DNA of 64,000 nt, from positions 3,968,001-4,032,000 of the forward strand of contig NZ_CP108067.1 in assembly GCF_036178145.1 (NCBI RefSeq), read 5' to 3'. The translations under genes and the position numbers were made by a program. Source of the stretch: Streptomyces sp. NBC_00273. GTDB taxonomy: Bacteria; Actinomycetota; Actinomycetes; Streptomycetales; Streptomycetaceae. The notes under the pieces were generated by a model. The model was not told the DNA's origin. It did no database searches and worked only from the letters and a program-made list of their open reading frames with translations. Each line of letters begins with the position of its first letter. The first letter of the stretch is position 1. Shown one piece after another: positions 16,527 through 25,707 of the stretch.

Positions 16527-18701
16527 CTACGCGTCGTCAAGATGCCCGGCCCCAACCTCTTGACCTGCGCAGATGGCCAGGACATCGGCTCCGTACCGGT
16601 CAAGCTTACGGCCGCCCACTCCGGAGATCATCGAGAGCTCCCCCTCCTCGGACGGCGCGGCCTCCGCGATGGCCATCAGCGTCTTGTCCGTGAAGACGCA
16701 GTAGGCGGGCATGCCTTGCTCCTTCGACTGGGCCGCGCGCCACTCCCGCAGCCGCTCGTAGAGGCCTTCGTCCATGTCGGACGGGCAGTCCTCACAGCGC
16801 ATCAGCTTCAGCTCGCCGGCCTCGGTCAGGGTCTTGCCACAGACCCGGCACAGTGCCGGACCGCGACGCACGCGTCCCCGTGCCCTTCGCTCGGCCGCGG
16901 AGCCCGCTCCGGCGCCCGGGGCCGCGGAGCCCGGCCGCAGGCCGTTCAGGAAGCGGCTGGGGCGCCTGGAGGCCCGACCGCCGGGGGTGCGGGAGAGCGC
17001 CCACGACAGGCTCAGGTGGATCCGTGCCCGGGTGACGCCGACGTAGAGCAGCCGCCGTTCCTCCTCGACCTGCTCGTCGGTCTTCGCATAGGTGATCGGC
17101 ATCATGCCGTCGGTGAGGCCGACGAGGAACACGGCGTCCCACTCCAGGCCCTTCGCCGCGTGCAGCGAGGCCAGGGTGACGCCCTGCACGGTCGGGGCGT
17201 GCTGGGCGGCCTTGCGCTCGTCCAGCTCGATCGTGAGGTCCGCCAGGGTCGCTGCGGGCCGGGCCCGGGCGAAGTCCTCGGCGAGTCGGACCAGCGCGGC
17301 CAGCGATTCCCACTGGTCGCGCACGGCGCCGGAGCCGGCGGGCGGCTCGGTGCTCCAGCCGGTGGAGCTCAGCACCGCCCGGACCTGGGAGCCCAGCTCC
17401 ACGACGTCGTCGAGCAGCGGATCGTTCCCGCCGGAGCGGGCGGCGCCGCGCAGCGCGAGGATCGCCTTCTGGACCTCCTGGCGCTCGAAGAACCGCTCGG
17501 CTCCGCGCAGCTGGTAGGGGACCCCGGCGTCGGCGAGGGCCTGCTCGTAGACCTCGGACTGGGCGTTGATGCGGTAGAGCACGGCGATCTCGCCCGCCGG
17601 GACGCCCGCGGCGATCAGGTCCCGGATCCGGCGGGCGACGCCCTCGGCCTCGGCGGGCTCGTCCGGGTACTCGGCGTAGGCGGGGTCGGGGCCGGTCTCG
17701 CGCTGCGAGATCAGCTCCAGCCGGTGCTCGGCGGCCCGGCCCTTGGCCTGGTTGAGGAGCCCGTTGGCCAGATGGACCACCTGGGGGGTGGAGCGGTAGT
17801 CGCGGACCAGCTTGACCACCGTGGCCTGCGGGTAGCGGGTGCGGAAGTTCAGCAGGTGGTCGGGGGTGGCACCGGTGAAGGAGTAGATGGTCTGGCTGGC
17901 GTCACCGACGACGCAGAGGCTGTCGCGCTCACCGAGCCACAGGTCCAGCAGCCGCTGCTGGAGCGGGCTGACGTCCTGGTACTCGTCGACGACGAAGTGC
18001 TGGTACTGGGTGCGGATCTGCTCGGCGATGTCGTGGCGGTCCTGGAGGATGCCGACGGTCAGGAGCAGCACGTCCTCGAAGTCGATCATGCCGCGGTCGC
18101 GCTTGAGCTGTTCGTACGTCCCGTAGATCTGGGCGATCTCGGCCAGGTCCCGGGGGGCCTCGCGGCCCGACTTGAGGGCGGCCACCGGGTAGTCGGCGGG
18201 CACGGTCTGGGTGACCTTCGCCCATTCGATCTCGCCCGTGACGTCGCGCAGCTCGTTGCGGTCGAGACGGATGCGGCAGCGTGCGCCGGCCTCGGCGACG
18301 AACTGGATCTTGCGCTCCAGCAGCCGGGGCAGCTCGCCGCCGACCGCTTTCGGCCAGAAGTACTGGAGCTGGCGCAGGGCGGCGGAGTGGAAGGTGCGGG
18401 CCTGGACCCCGCCCGCGCCCAGGGTGCGCAGGCGTCCGCGCATCTCCCCCGCGGCGCGGTTGGTGAAGGTGACGGCCAGCACACTGGCCGGCATGAGCTG
18501 CCCGGACCGGACGCCGTAGGCGATGCGGTGGGTGATCGCGCGGGTCTTGCCGGTACCGGCACCCGCCAGCACGCACACCGGCCCGCGCAGGGTCGTGGCG
18601 ACCTCGCGCTGCTCCGGGTCGAGGCCCAGGAGCACCGCGTCGGCCGAGTCGGCGGAGGCGGGGCCACCCGGGAACGATGAGGAGTGCGTTGCTGCTGTCA
18701 C
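16527..18701 (-). CDS. uvrD2: ATP-dependent DNA helicase UvrD2 (HRDC domain)
   Basis: A 724-residue SF1A helicase. Walker A is AGAGTGKT near residue 47, VDEYQDVSPLQQRLLDLW carries the Walker B motif, VVGDASQTIYSFTGA, VKLVRDYRST and VTRARIHLSLSW are later helicase motifs. The C-terminus has a four-Cys knuckle (CRVC...CEDC, about residues 617-640) and an HRDC domain (~645-715), the layout that defines UvrD2 of mycobacteria. It unwinds DNA 3' to 5' in repair. The start is a GTG at 18701 with a weak site. Divergent from the mycoredoxin gene. Confidence 0.94.
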   Translation of the reverse strand: MTAATHSSSFPGGPASADSADAVLLGLDPEQREVATTLRGPVCVLAGAGTGKTRAITHRIAYGVRSGQLMPASVLAVTFTNRAAGEMRGRLRTLGAGGVQARTFHSAALRQLQYFWPKAVGGELPRLLERKIQFVAEAGARCRIRLDRNELRDVTGEIEWAKVTQTVPADYPVAALKSGREAPRDLAEIAQIYGTYEQLKRDRGMIDFEDVLLLTVGILQDRHDIAEQIRTQYQHFVVDEYQDVSPLQQRLLDLWLGERDSLCVVGDASQTIYSFTGATPDHLLNFRTRYPQATVVKLVRDYRSTPQVVHLANGLLNQAKGRAAEHRLELISQRETGPDPAYAEYPDEPAEAEGVARRIRDLIAAGVPAGEIAVLYRINAQSEVYEQALADAGVPYQLRGAERFFERQEVQKAILALRGAARSGGNDPLLDDVVELGSQVRAVLSSTGWSTEPPAGSGAVRDQWESLAALVRLAEDFARARPAATLADLTIELDERKAAQHAPTVQGVTLASLHAAKGLEWDAVFLVGLTDGMMPITYAKTDEQVEEERRLLYVGVTRARIHLSLSWALSRTPGGRASRRPSRFLNGLRPGSAAPGAGAGSAAERRARGRVRRGPALCRVCGKTLTEAGELKLMRCEDCPSDMDEGLYERLREWRAAQSKEQGMPAYCVFTDKTLMAIAEAAPSEEGELSMISGVGGRKLDRYGADVLAICAGQEVGAGHLDDA

Positions 18702-18803
18702 CCCGCCATGCTGCCAGGTCTCGTGAGTCGGGCGGGAAAGTTGTCCACAGGCAGCACGTATCAGTCGTATCGGTCACACCGGGTGCGCAGGCGCAGCCGT
18801 ACG

Positions 18804-18829
18804 GGAATGGCCGCAGGGTCCCGTACGTT
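18804..18829 (+). promoter_or_regulatory. SigR-type promoter for mycoredoxin
   Basis: GGAAT (18804-18808), an 18-base spacer and GTT (18827-18829) match the Streptomyces SigR consensus GGAAT-N18/19-GTT. Transcription would start near 18836, about 36 bases before the gene. SigR responds to thiol oxidation through the anti-sigma factor RsrA. Confidence 0.75.
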
Positions 18830-18871
18830 CGAGTACTCGGACCACCGAGCCCTCACGAAGGAGAGCGCAGC

Positions 18872-19132
18872 ATGCAGGACACGGGCACCGTCACGATGTA
18901 CAGCACGACCTGGTGCGGCTACTGCCGTCGGCTGAAGACCCAGCTGGACCGGGAAGGCATCGCGTACAACGAGATCAACATCGAGCTCGACCCGGAGTCC
19001 GCCGCGTTCGTGGAGAAGGCCAACGGCGGCAACCAGACGGTTCCCACCGTGCTCGTGACGTCCGCCGCGGGCAACGAGTCCGTCATGACGAACCCGAGCC
19101 TGGCCCAGGTCAAGCAGGCCCTCGCCGTCTGA
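18872..19132 (+). CDS. mrx1: mycoredoxin (glutaredoxin-fold mycothiol-dependent reductase)
   Basis: An 86-residue thioredoxin-fold protein with the Mrx1-type active site CGYC (Cys15, Cys18) and cis-Pro region QTVPTVLV. Mycoredoxins reduce mixed disulfides between proteins and mycothiol, the thiol actinobacteria use instead of glutathione. The ATG at 18872 has GGAG upstream. It lies alone between divergent uvrD2 and a strong terminator. The SigR-type promoter fits a role in disulfide stress. Confidence 0.92.
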   Translation: MQDTGTVTMYSTTWCGYCRRLKTQLDREGIAYNEINIELDPESAAFVEKANGGNQTVPTVLVTSAAGNESVMTNPSLAQVKQALAV

Positions 19133-19152
19133 TCGGCCGCAGGAGCGCACAC

Positions 19153-19188
19153 AGCGGAGGGCCCCCGCCGAGGCGGGGGCCCTCCGCT
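19153..19188. terminator. bidirectional terminator between mrx1 and nudC
   Basis: A perfect 17-bp stem, AGCGGAGGGCCCCCGCC against its complement, with a 2-base loop, lies between these convergent genes. Confidence 0.85.
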
Positions 19189-19226
19189 GTCACCGGGCCC
19201 GTCACGGGCCGGGGAAGTGACGAAGG

Positions 19227-20171
19227 TTACGCGGCCGCCTTCGGCAGCGGCTCGCCGTACCAGAGCTCGACCAGCCGGGCGGCGATGGAGATGCCCGACG
19301 GGGGCAGCACCGCACCCGACGCGAACGCCGCGCGCAGCTCCTCGCGGGAGAACCAGCGGGCCTCCTCGATCTCCTCGCCGTCCACCGTGATCTCCGAGGT
19401 GGTGGCGCGGGCCCTGAAGCCCAGCATCAGGCTGTACGGGAAGGGCCACGGCTGGCTGGCCACGTACTCGACCTCGCCGACCCGGACGCCCGCCTCCTCC
19501 CACACCTCGCGGATGACGGACTGCTCTATCGACTCGCCCGGCTCCACGAATCCCGCCAGCGTGGAGAAGCGGCCCTCCGGCCAGTGCACCTGGCGGCCCA
19601 ACAGCGCACGGTCGTGCTCGTCCGTGACCAGCATGATCACGGCCGGGTCGGTGCGGGGGTAGTGCTCTGCGCCGCAGCCCGGGCAGCGGCGGATGTGCCC
19701 GGCGGCCGCGACCACCGTGCGCTCGCCGCAGCGCGAGCAGAAGCGGTGCATCCGCTGCCAGTTCTCCAGCGCGACCGCGTGCACCATCAGCCCGGCGTCG
19801 CGCGGGGACAGCAGCAGGCCGGCCTCGCGCAGGCCGGCCGGCCTGGCCGACTGGTCCATGCGGCCGGGCAGCGCGTCCTTCTGCAGCGCGAAGTACCGTA
19901 CGCCGTCCTCGTCGGTGCCCAGGAAGTAGCGGTGGGTCTCGGTGACCGGGGCCTCGAAGGCCGGGGTCATCACGATGCCGGAACCGCCGTCGGGGGTGTC
20001 GTCGATCAGGACCTGGCCGCCGGAGACGACGAAGACCCGGGTCGTGGGGTGGCTCCAGGCCGCGGCGAGCCACGCCTCGTCGAGCCGGTGGTGCGCGGCG
20101 CGGTCGATCCCGCTGGGCGCGGCGAGCGAAAGAGGGCGCTCGGTGAGAGGGCGCTCGGTATGGGTGCTCAC
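19227..20171 (-). CDS. nudC: NAD(+)/NADH diphosphatase NudC
   Basis: A 314-residue NudC-type NUDIX enzyme. A zinc ribbon (CSRCG near residue 140, CPGCG near 160) precedes the Nudix box GFVEPGESIEQSVIREVWEE and the NudC signature SQPWPFPYSLM. NudC hydrolyses NADH to NMNH and AMP and can remove NAD caps from RNA. I place the start at the GTG at 20171, with GGAAG six bases upstream. The ATG four codons earlier directly abuts GGGGGAG, which is too close to work. Between mrx1 and the M20 dipeptidase, as in the mycobacterial locus. Confidence 0.93.
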   Translation of the reverse strand: MSTHTERPLTERPLSLAAPSGIDRAAHHRLDEAWLAAAWSHPTTRVFVVSGGQVLIDDTPDGGSGIVMTPAFEAPVTETHRYFLGTDEDGVRYFALQKDALPGRMDQSARPAGLREAGLLLSPRDAGLMVHAVALENWQRMHRFCSRCGERTVVAAAGHIRRCPGCGAEHYPRTDPAVIMLVTDEHDRALLGRQVHWPEGRFSTLAGFVEPGESIEQSVIREVWEEAGVRVGEVEYVASQPWPFPYSLMLGFRARATTSEITVDGEEIEEARWFSREELRAAFASGAVLPPSGISIAARLVELWYGEPLPKAAA

Positions 20172-20237
20172 AGGTACTTCCATCTCCCCCGGTGGTGGGA
20201 CAGGCAGGCTCGGTACGGCAGGTGCGTGCGTCGGGTG

Positions 20238-21644
20238 TCAGGCGGTGGTTCGGTGGTGGGCGGCCAGGTCTCCCCAGAGGTACGCGGTCGTCTCGACGCC
20301 CTTGAACAGGAGGTCCAGCTCGACCTTCTCGTTCGGTGAGTGCCAGCCGTCGGACGGTACCGAGATGCCGAGGAAGAGGACGGGCGCGTCCAGGACGTCC
20401 TGGAGGTCCGCCGCGGGGCCGGAGCCGCCCTCCCGCGTGAAGCGGATCTTCTCGCCGAACGCGCGGCCCATGGCCCGCACGACCGACTGCAGGGCCGGGT
20501 GGTCCAGCGGGGTCAGGCACGGGCGGGTCGGTGCGCCGAAGGTGATGGAGTGGCGGATCCCGTCCGGGATCCCGGCGGCGACCCAGTCCCTGACGGCCGC
20601 CTCGACCTCGTACGGGTCCTGCCCGGACACCAACCGGAACGAAAGCTTCAGGTGGGCGGAGGCGGGCACGATGGTCTTGCCGCCGGGGCCCTGGTAGCCG
20701 CCGCCGATGCCGTTGACCTCGGCGGTGGGGCGGGCCCAGACGCGCTCCAGGGTGGAGTACCCGGCCTCGCCCGCGGCCGCGTGGGACTTGGCCGTACGCA
20801 GCCACTCGGACTCGTCGAAGGGCAGCTCGGCGATGAGCGCGCGCTCCGCGTCCGTCAGCTCGGCGATGTTGTCGTAGAAGCCGGGGATCGTGACCCGCCC
20901 GTCGGCGTCGTGCAGGGCGGCGACCAGGCGGGCGGCGACGGTGGCCGGATTGGGCACGGCACCGCCGAAGGCGCCGGAGTGGATGTCCTGGTCCGGGCCG
21001 TGGAAGTCGATCTCGCAGTCGGCGACGCCGCGCATGCCGGTGCAGACGGTGGGGGTGGTCTCGGACCACATGCCGGTGTCGGAGACGATCACGACGTCGG
21101 CGGCGAGCTCGGCGGCGCGGGCCTCGACGAGGTCGCGGAAGTGGGGCGAGCCGGACTCCTCCTCGCCCTCGATGAGGAGCTTGAGGTGCACGGCGGGAGC
21201 GGCGGCGCCGGTGGCCGCCAGGTGCGCCCGTACCCCGAGGGTGTGGAAGAACACCTGCCCCTTGTCGTCGGCGGCGCCGCGCCCGTACATGCGGCCGCCC
21301 TTGACCACCGGCTCGAACGGGTCGGTGTGCCAGCCGTCGGCGAGGGCGGCGGGCTGCACGTCGTGGTGCCCGTACACGAGGACGGTCGGGGCGTGCGGGT
21401 CCTCGCTCGGCCAGTGCGCGAAGACGGCGGGCGCGCCGGGGGTCTCCCAGACCTCGGCGACCGGGAAGCCGGTCTCCTTGAACTTGGCCGCGAGCCATTC
21501 GGCGCTGCGGCGTACGTCGCCCGCGTGCTCGGGCTGGGCCGAGACGGAGGGAATGCGGAGCCACTCGGCGAGGTCGTCGAGGAAGGCGGCGCGGTGGGTG
21601 TCGATGTACGTGCGGACGACGCTGTCCGGCGGGGTGTCGCTCAT
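20238..21644 (-). CDS. M20 family zinc dipeptidase
   Basis: A 468-residue M20 metallopeptidase. Metal ligands are visible in order: VLVYGHHDVQPA, GRGAADDKGQ, LIEGEEESGSP and VVIVSDT. A lid domain follows. It is cytoplasmic, with no signal peptide, and probably cleaves dipeptides. It is on the same strand as adnB upstream (9 bp gap) and nudC downstream. Confidence 0.92.
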   Translation of the reverse strand: MSDTPPDSVVRTYIDTHRAAFLDDLAEWLRIPSVSAQPEHAGDVRRSAEWLAAKFKETGFPVAEVWETPGAPAVFAHWPSEDPHAPTVLVYGHHDVQPAALADGWHTDPFEPVVKGGRMYGRGAADDKGQVFFHTLGVRAHLAATGAAAPAVHLKLLIEGEEESGSPHFRDLVEARAAELAADVVIVSDTGMWSETTPTVCTGMRGVADCEIDFHGPDQDIHSGAFGGAVPNPATVAARLVAALHDADGRVTIPGFYDNIAELTDAERALIAELPFDESEWLRTAKSHAAAGEAGYSTLERVWARPTAEVNGIGGGYQGPGGKTIVPASAHLKLSFRLVSGQDPYEVEAAVRDWVAAGIPDGIRHSITFGAPTRPCLTPLDHPALQSVVRAMGRAFGEKIRFTREGGSGPAADLQDVLDAPVLFLGISVPSDGWHSPNEKVELDLLFKGVETTAYLWGDLAAHHRTTA

Positions 21645-21653
21645 GCCCCGAGC

Positions 21654-24600
21654 CTAGCCGTCCGCCTGGTGGTCACCGTCCGGGTCCGATTCGCCTTGGA
21701 GGATCCGCTCAAGACGGGCGCGGTCCGGGAGGTTGCGGGGGCGGATCACGCGGCCGCTGCGGACGTGCAGGAAGGCGGCGGAGACCCGGTCGAGCGGGGT
21801 GTTCGTGGCCTCGGCCCAGGCCACGCGGTAGACGGCGAGCTGGAGCGGGTCGGCCTCGGTGGTGCGGCCGGTCTTCCAGTCGACGATCTCGTACGAGCCG
21901 TCCGGGTTGCGGTAGACGGCGTCGATCCGGCCGCGCACGACCCGGCCGGCGAGGGTGACCTGGACCGGGGCCTCCATGCGGTGGGGGGGCCGGTCCGCGT
22001 AGGGGCTGCGTTCGAAGGCGGCCTTGAGGGAGTCGAGGTCGGCCTCGTCGACGATCTCCTGGTCGGAGCCTGCGCCGGGGAGGTCGGCGACGGGGTCGAG
22101 GACGTCGAGGAACGGCAGCGGCAGCTCGTCGAACCGGGACTCGACCCAGGCGTGGAACCGGGTGCCCTGGCGGGCGGCGGGCTGCGGGGGCCGCGGCATG
22201 GGCCGGGCGAGGTCGCGCACGAAGCCCTGCTCGTCGGCGGCGAGCCGGAGCAGCTGGCTGGCGGACAGGGAGGACGGCAGCTCGACGTCACGGACGGCCG
22301 CGCGGGCACGGCGGAGCTCGCCCTCGAGGGCGTCGAGATCGCGGTCCCAGGAGGCGACGGCGCGGGCCTCTTCGGGAACGAGGTCGCCGCCGTGCCTCCC
22401 GGCGGGGGCGGTGGGGTCGGCGGGCGCTGCCGTGCCGGGCCGCCCTCCGGCAACGGGACGTACCGCGGGCGGGGCCGCCTCGGCTGCCCAGAGATCCTCG
22501 TCCGGCGCGGCGGGGGTGGCCGGCGTGGGTTCGGCCCCCGCCCCGCCCCTTCCCGAAACCGGGGCGCTGCCCCGGGCCCCGTGGGGGGCGGGCGTGGTCG
22601 CGCGACCCCTGGGCATGGCCTCGGCCCAGGCCTCGCCCGCCCAGGGGTCGTCGAAGTCCGGGCCGAAGACACCGGCCGGCCCGTGCCCCGGGCGTGCCCG
22701 GGCTTCACCGGACCAGGGGTCGTCGAGGTCCGGCCCGGCGGTGTCGGCCGGGGCGGCGGGGTGCCGGGTCCCCGGGGGTGCCCAGGCTTCGCCCGCCCAA
22801 GGGTCGTCGAAGTCCCGGCCGGCGCCGTCCGGTGCGTCGGACGCGGCCGCCGTCGCATGCGCCGCGTCAGGGCCCGGGGGTGGCCAGGCTCCGCCGGACC
22901 GGGCTGCGGTCCCGGGCGTCGTGCCGGCCGGAGCCGTACCGGGGCCGTCGGCTCGGCCCGAGGGCCGGGTGGCGGGGGCCGGGGCGGTGGGCTCTGCGGG
23001 CCGGGTGGCGGCCGGGGCGTCCTGGGGCCAGGGGCCGTCGGCGGGGTCCGGTTCCCAGGGGGCTTCGTCCGGCCACGGCTCCTCGCAGTCCGGGGGCCAG
23101 AGGTACTCGTCCTCCTCCGGGGGCGGGGCCGCGAGGTAGGACTCCACCAGAGCGGCCGCCGCGCGGCGCAGGGTGAGGGAGTACGGGTCGAGCGGGAGGG
23201 GCCAGGAGTGGTCCGCGGTGGATTCGCCGGACAGCGCCGGGTTCTCGGCGGTGGGGTCGGGCTCGTCCGCCCAGGCCTCGATCTCGCCGAAACCGGCCGC
23301 GCAGTGCTCGTACAGGGCTTCGAGGAACGGCGACGGGCCGCGGCGCTTCTTCTGGCTCGGACCCCACCAGTGGCCCGAGGCCAGCAGCAGGGAGCGCGGC
23401 CGCGTGAAGGTCACGTAGCCGAGGCGGAGCTCCTCCACCGACTTGTGGTCCTTGAGCGCGGCCTTGAAGGCCTTCAGCCCCGCCGAGGTCCAGGCCGGGT
23501 CACCGGGCAGGGTGGGCGCGTCGCCGCGCAGCGCGTACGGGAGCACCTTCGCGTACGAGGTCCAGGCCTCCGGCGGCTTCTCCTTCGGGAAGGCACCCGC
23601 GCACAGGTCCGGGACCACCACGACGTCCCACTCCAGGCCCTTGGACTTGTGGGCGGTGAGCACCTTGACCGTGTTCTCGCCGCCGGGCAGCGCGTGGTCC
23701 AGGCCCTTCTCGTACTGGGCGGCCGTGCGCAGGAACGCCAGGAAGGCCAGCAGCGTGGCCTCGCCGTCGAGGGCGGCGAACCCGGCCGCCACGTCCATGA
23801 AGTTCGACAGCGTCTCGCGGCGGCGGGCCGCCAGCGCGTGCGGGGAGGCCGACAGCTCCACCTCCAGGCCGGTGGCGGTCAGCACCCGGTGCAGGACGTC
23901 CATCAGCGGGTCCGCGAGGGAGCGCCGCAGGTCGCGCAGTTCCTGGGCGAGGTGCGCGAAGCGGATCCGCGCCTCCGCCGAGAAGGGGAGGTCGTCCGGG
24001 GCCTGTCCGGCGCCGTCGAGGAAGGTCTCCAGGGCGTCGGCCAGCGACACGATCTCCGCCGGGTCCACGCCCTCCACGGCCGCCGCGAGGCGTTCGTCCG
24101 GGTCGGACCCGGCGGGCGCGCGGCTCACGAGGAGCCGCGCCCGGCGACCCAGCAGGGCCAGGTCGCGCGCGCCGATCCGCCAGCGCGGGCCGATCAGGAG
24201 CCGGACCAGGGAAGCGTTGGCGCCCGGGTCCTGGAGGACTTCGCAGACGGCGACGAGGTCGGCGACCTCGGGCAGGTGCAGCAGCCCGGAGAGGCCGACG
24301 ACCTCGACGGGCACGTCCCGGTCCACCAGCACGGCCTGGATCTGCGCGAAGTCTCCGGCGGAGCGGCACAGTACGGCGATCTCCCGCGGCTCCGTCCCGG
24401 TGCGGACCAGGTGGGCGACGGAGTCGGCGAGCCAGTCGAGCTCCTGCGCGTGGGTCTCCAGCAGGGCGCAGCGGACCTGCCCGGCGGCCTCCGCACCCGG
24501 CGCCGGGCGCAGCGCCTCCACGCCCTCGTGCATGGCGCGCAGCGGGGCGGCGAGTCCGTTGGCCAGGTCCAGCAGGCGGCCGCCGCTGCGCCGGTTCTCG

Positions 24601-25628
24601 CTGAGGGAGAGCCGGGTGGCGGGGGTCCCGTCGGCGTGCGGGAAGTGCTCCGGGAAGTCGTCGAGGTTGGCGACGGAGGCCCCGCGCCAACCGTAGATCG
24701 CCTGGCAGGGGTCGCCGACGGCGGTGACGGCGTGGCCGGAGCCCGCGCCGAAGAGGCCGGACAGCAGCAGCCGCTGTGCGACGGAGGTGTCCTGGTACTC
24801 GTCGAGCAGGACGACCCGGAACTCCTCGCGCAACAGCGCCCCCACCTCGGGCCGGGTGGTGGCGAGCTGCGCGGAGAGGGCTATCTGGTCGCTGAAGTCG
24901 AAGAGGTCGCGGGAGCGTTTGGCGGCGCGGTAGCGGACGACCAGTTCCAGCAGCTCGAGGCGGCCGCGCACGGCCTCCGGGACCTTGCGGAGGTCCTCGT
25001 TGGTGAGCTTGGTGCCGGCGAGCACGTCGAGCAGTGCGGTGTCGTGCAGGCGCAGCTGCTCGGGCTCGACCAGGTGCTCGGACAGCTCCCCGTCGAGCGC
25101 GAGGAGGTCACCGACCAGGTCGGGGACCGATTTGGTGAGCGAGGGGTACGGGCCGGGCGCCTCGCGCAGCACCTTCGCGGCGAGCTGGAAGCGGGTGGCG
25201 TCGGCGAGCAGTCGGGAGCTGGGCTCCAGGCCGATGCGCAGCCCGTGGTCCTTCAGGAGCTGACCGGCGAAGGCGTGGTAGGTGGAGATGCGGGGCTCGC
25301 CGCCGGCCGCGTCCGCGTCGGCCGGGGAGGGGTCCGGGTCGGTGATGCCGGCCCGCGCGAGGGCCTTGCGCACGCGCTCGGACAGTTCACCGGCGGCCTT
25401 GTTGGTGAAGGTCAGGCCGAGCACCTGCTCGGGTGCGACCGCGCCCGTACCGACGAGCCAGACGACGCGGGCGGCCATGACGGTGGTCTTGCCGGAGCCG
25501 GCACCCGCGACGACGACCTGCGGGGCGGGCGGGGCGGTCACACAGGCCATCTGCTCGGGCGTGAAGGGGATCCCGAGGAGCTCCTTGAGCTGCTCGGGGT
25601 CGGAGAGGGCGGGCGGACGCGCGGGCAC
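21654..25628 (-). CDS. adnB: helicase-nuclease AdnB subunit
   Basis: A 1324-residue fusion of a UvrD-type helicase and a RecB-type nuclease. Walker A is AGAGSGKTTVM near residue 42; LLDEYQDTSVAQRLLL is motif II; VLTAHKSKGLEWDVVVVPDL and YVTFTRPRSLLLAS are later motifs. The C-terminal nuclease shows GRIDAVYRNPDGSYEIVDWK and LQLAVYR. With AdnA it forms the mycobacterial-type end-resection motor. Mycobacterial AdnB is about 1100 residues; the excess here is a Pro/Ala-rich linker at residues ~843-1080 with DDPWAGEA repeats. The start is a GTG with no strong site. Confidence 0.92.
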   Translation of the reverse strand: MPARPPALSDPEQLKELLGIPFTPEQMACVTAPPAPQVVVAGAGSGKTTVMAARVVWLVGTGAVAPEQVLGLTFTNKAAGELSERVRKALARAGITDPDPSPADADAAGGEPRISTYHAFAGQLLKDHGLRIGLEPSSRLLADATRFQLAAKVLREAPGPYPSLTKSVPDLVGDLLALDGELSEHLVEPEQLRLHDTALLDVLAGTKLTNEDLRKVPEAVRGRLELLELVVRYRAAKRSRDLFDFSDQIALSAQLATTRPEVGALLREEFRVVLLDEYQDTSVAQRLLLSGLFGAGSGHAVTAVGDPCQAIYGWRGASVANLDDFPEHFPHADGTPATRLSLSENRRSGGRLLDLANGLAAPLRAMHEGVEALRPAPGAEAAGQVRCALLETHAQELDWLADSVAHLVRTGTEPREIAVLCRSAGDFAQIQAVLVDRDVPVEVVGLSGLLHLPEVADLVAVCEVLQDPGANASLVRLLIGPRWRIGARDLALLGRRARLLVSRAPAGSDPDERLAAAVEGVDPAEIVSLADALETFLDGAGQAPDDLPFSAEARIRFAHLAQELRDLRRSLADPLMDVLHRVLTATGLEVELSASPHALAARRRETLSNFMDVAAGFAALDGEATLLAFLAFLRTAAQYEKGLDHALPGGENTVKVLTAHKSKGLEWDVVVVPDLCAGAFPKEKPPEAWTSYAKVLPYALRGDAPTLPGDPAWTSAGLKAFKAALKDHKSVEELRLGYVTFTRPRSLLLASGHWWGPSQKKRRGPSPFLEALYEHCAAGFGEIEAWADEPDPTAENPALSGESTADHSWPLPLDPYSLTLRRAAAALVESYLAAPPPEEDEYLWPPDCEEPWPDEAPWEPDPADGPWPQDAPAATRPAEPTAPAPATRPSGRADGPGTAPAGTTPGTAARSGGAWPPPGPDAAHATAAASDAPDGAGRDFDDPWAGEAWAPPGTRHPAAPADTAGPDLDDPWSGEARARPGHGPAGVFGPDFDDPWAGEAWAEAMPRGRATTPAPHGARGSAPVSGRGGAGAEPTPATPAAPDEDLWAAEAAPPAVRPVAGGRPGTAAPADPTAPAGRHGGDLVPEEARAVASWDRDLDALEGELRRARAAVRDVELPSSLSASQLLRLAADEQGFVRDLARPMPRPPQPAARQGTRFHAWVESRFDELPLPFLDVLDPVADLPGAGSDQEIVDEADLDSLKAAFERSPYADRPPHRMEAPVQVTLAGRVVRGRIDAVYRNPDGSYEIVDWKTGRTTEADPLQLAVYRVAWAEATNTPLDRVSAAFLHVRSGRVIRPRNLPDRARLERILQGESDPDGDHQADG
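22626..22815 (-). repeat. repeat coding D(F/L)DDPW(A/S)GEA in AdnB
   Basis: Three imperfect copies, about 80 bases apart (near 22626-22658, 22700-22730 and 22790-22815), encode DFDDPWAGEAW, DLDDPWSGEA and DFDDPWAGEAW within the linker between helicase and nuclease. Confidence 0.7.
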
Positions 25629-25660
25629 CCAAAAAGGCTAGCCGCCCCCACCGACAGTCC

Positions 25661-25703
25661 CGACCGCCGAGCGCCGACCGCCGACCGCCGACCGCCGACC
25701 GCC
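25661..25703. repeat. CCGACCG microsatellite between adnA and adnB
   Basis: About six 7-base units of the form CGACCGC occupy half of the 79-bp spacer between adnA and adnB. No terminator or promoter is recognised there. Confidence 0.7.
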
Positions 25704-25707
25704 CAGC

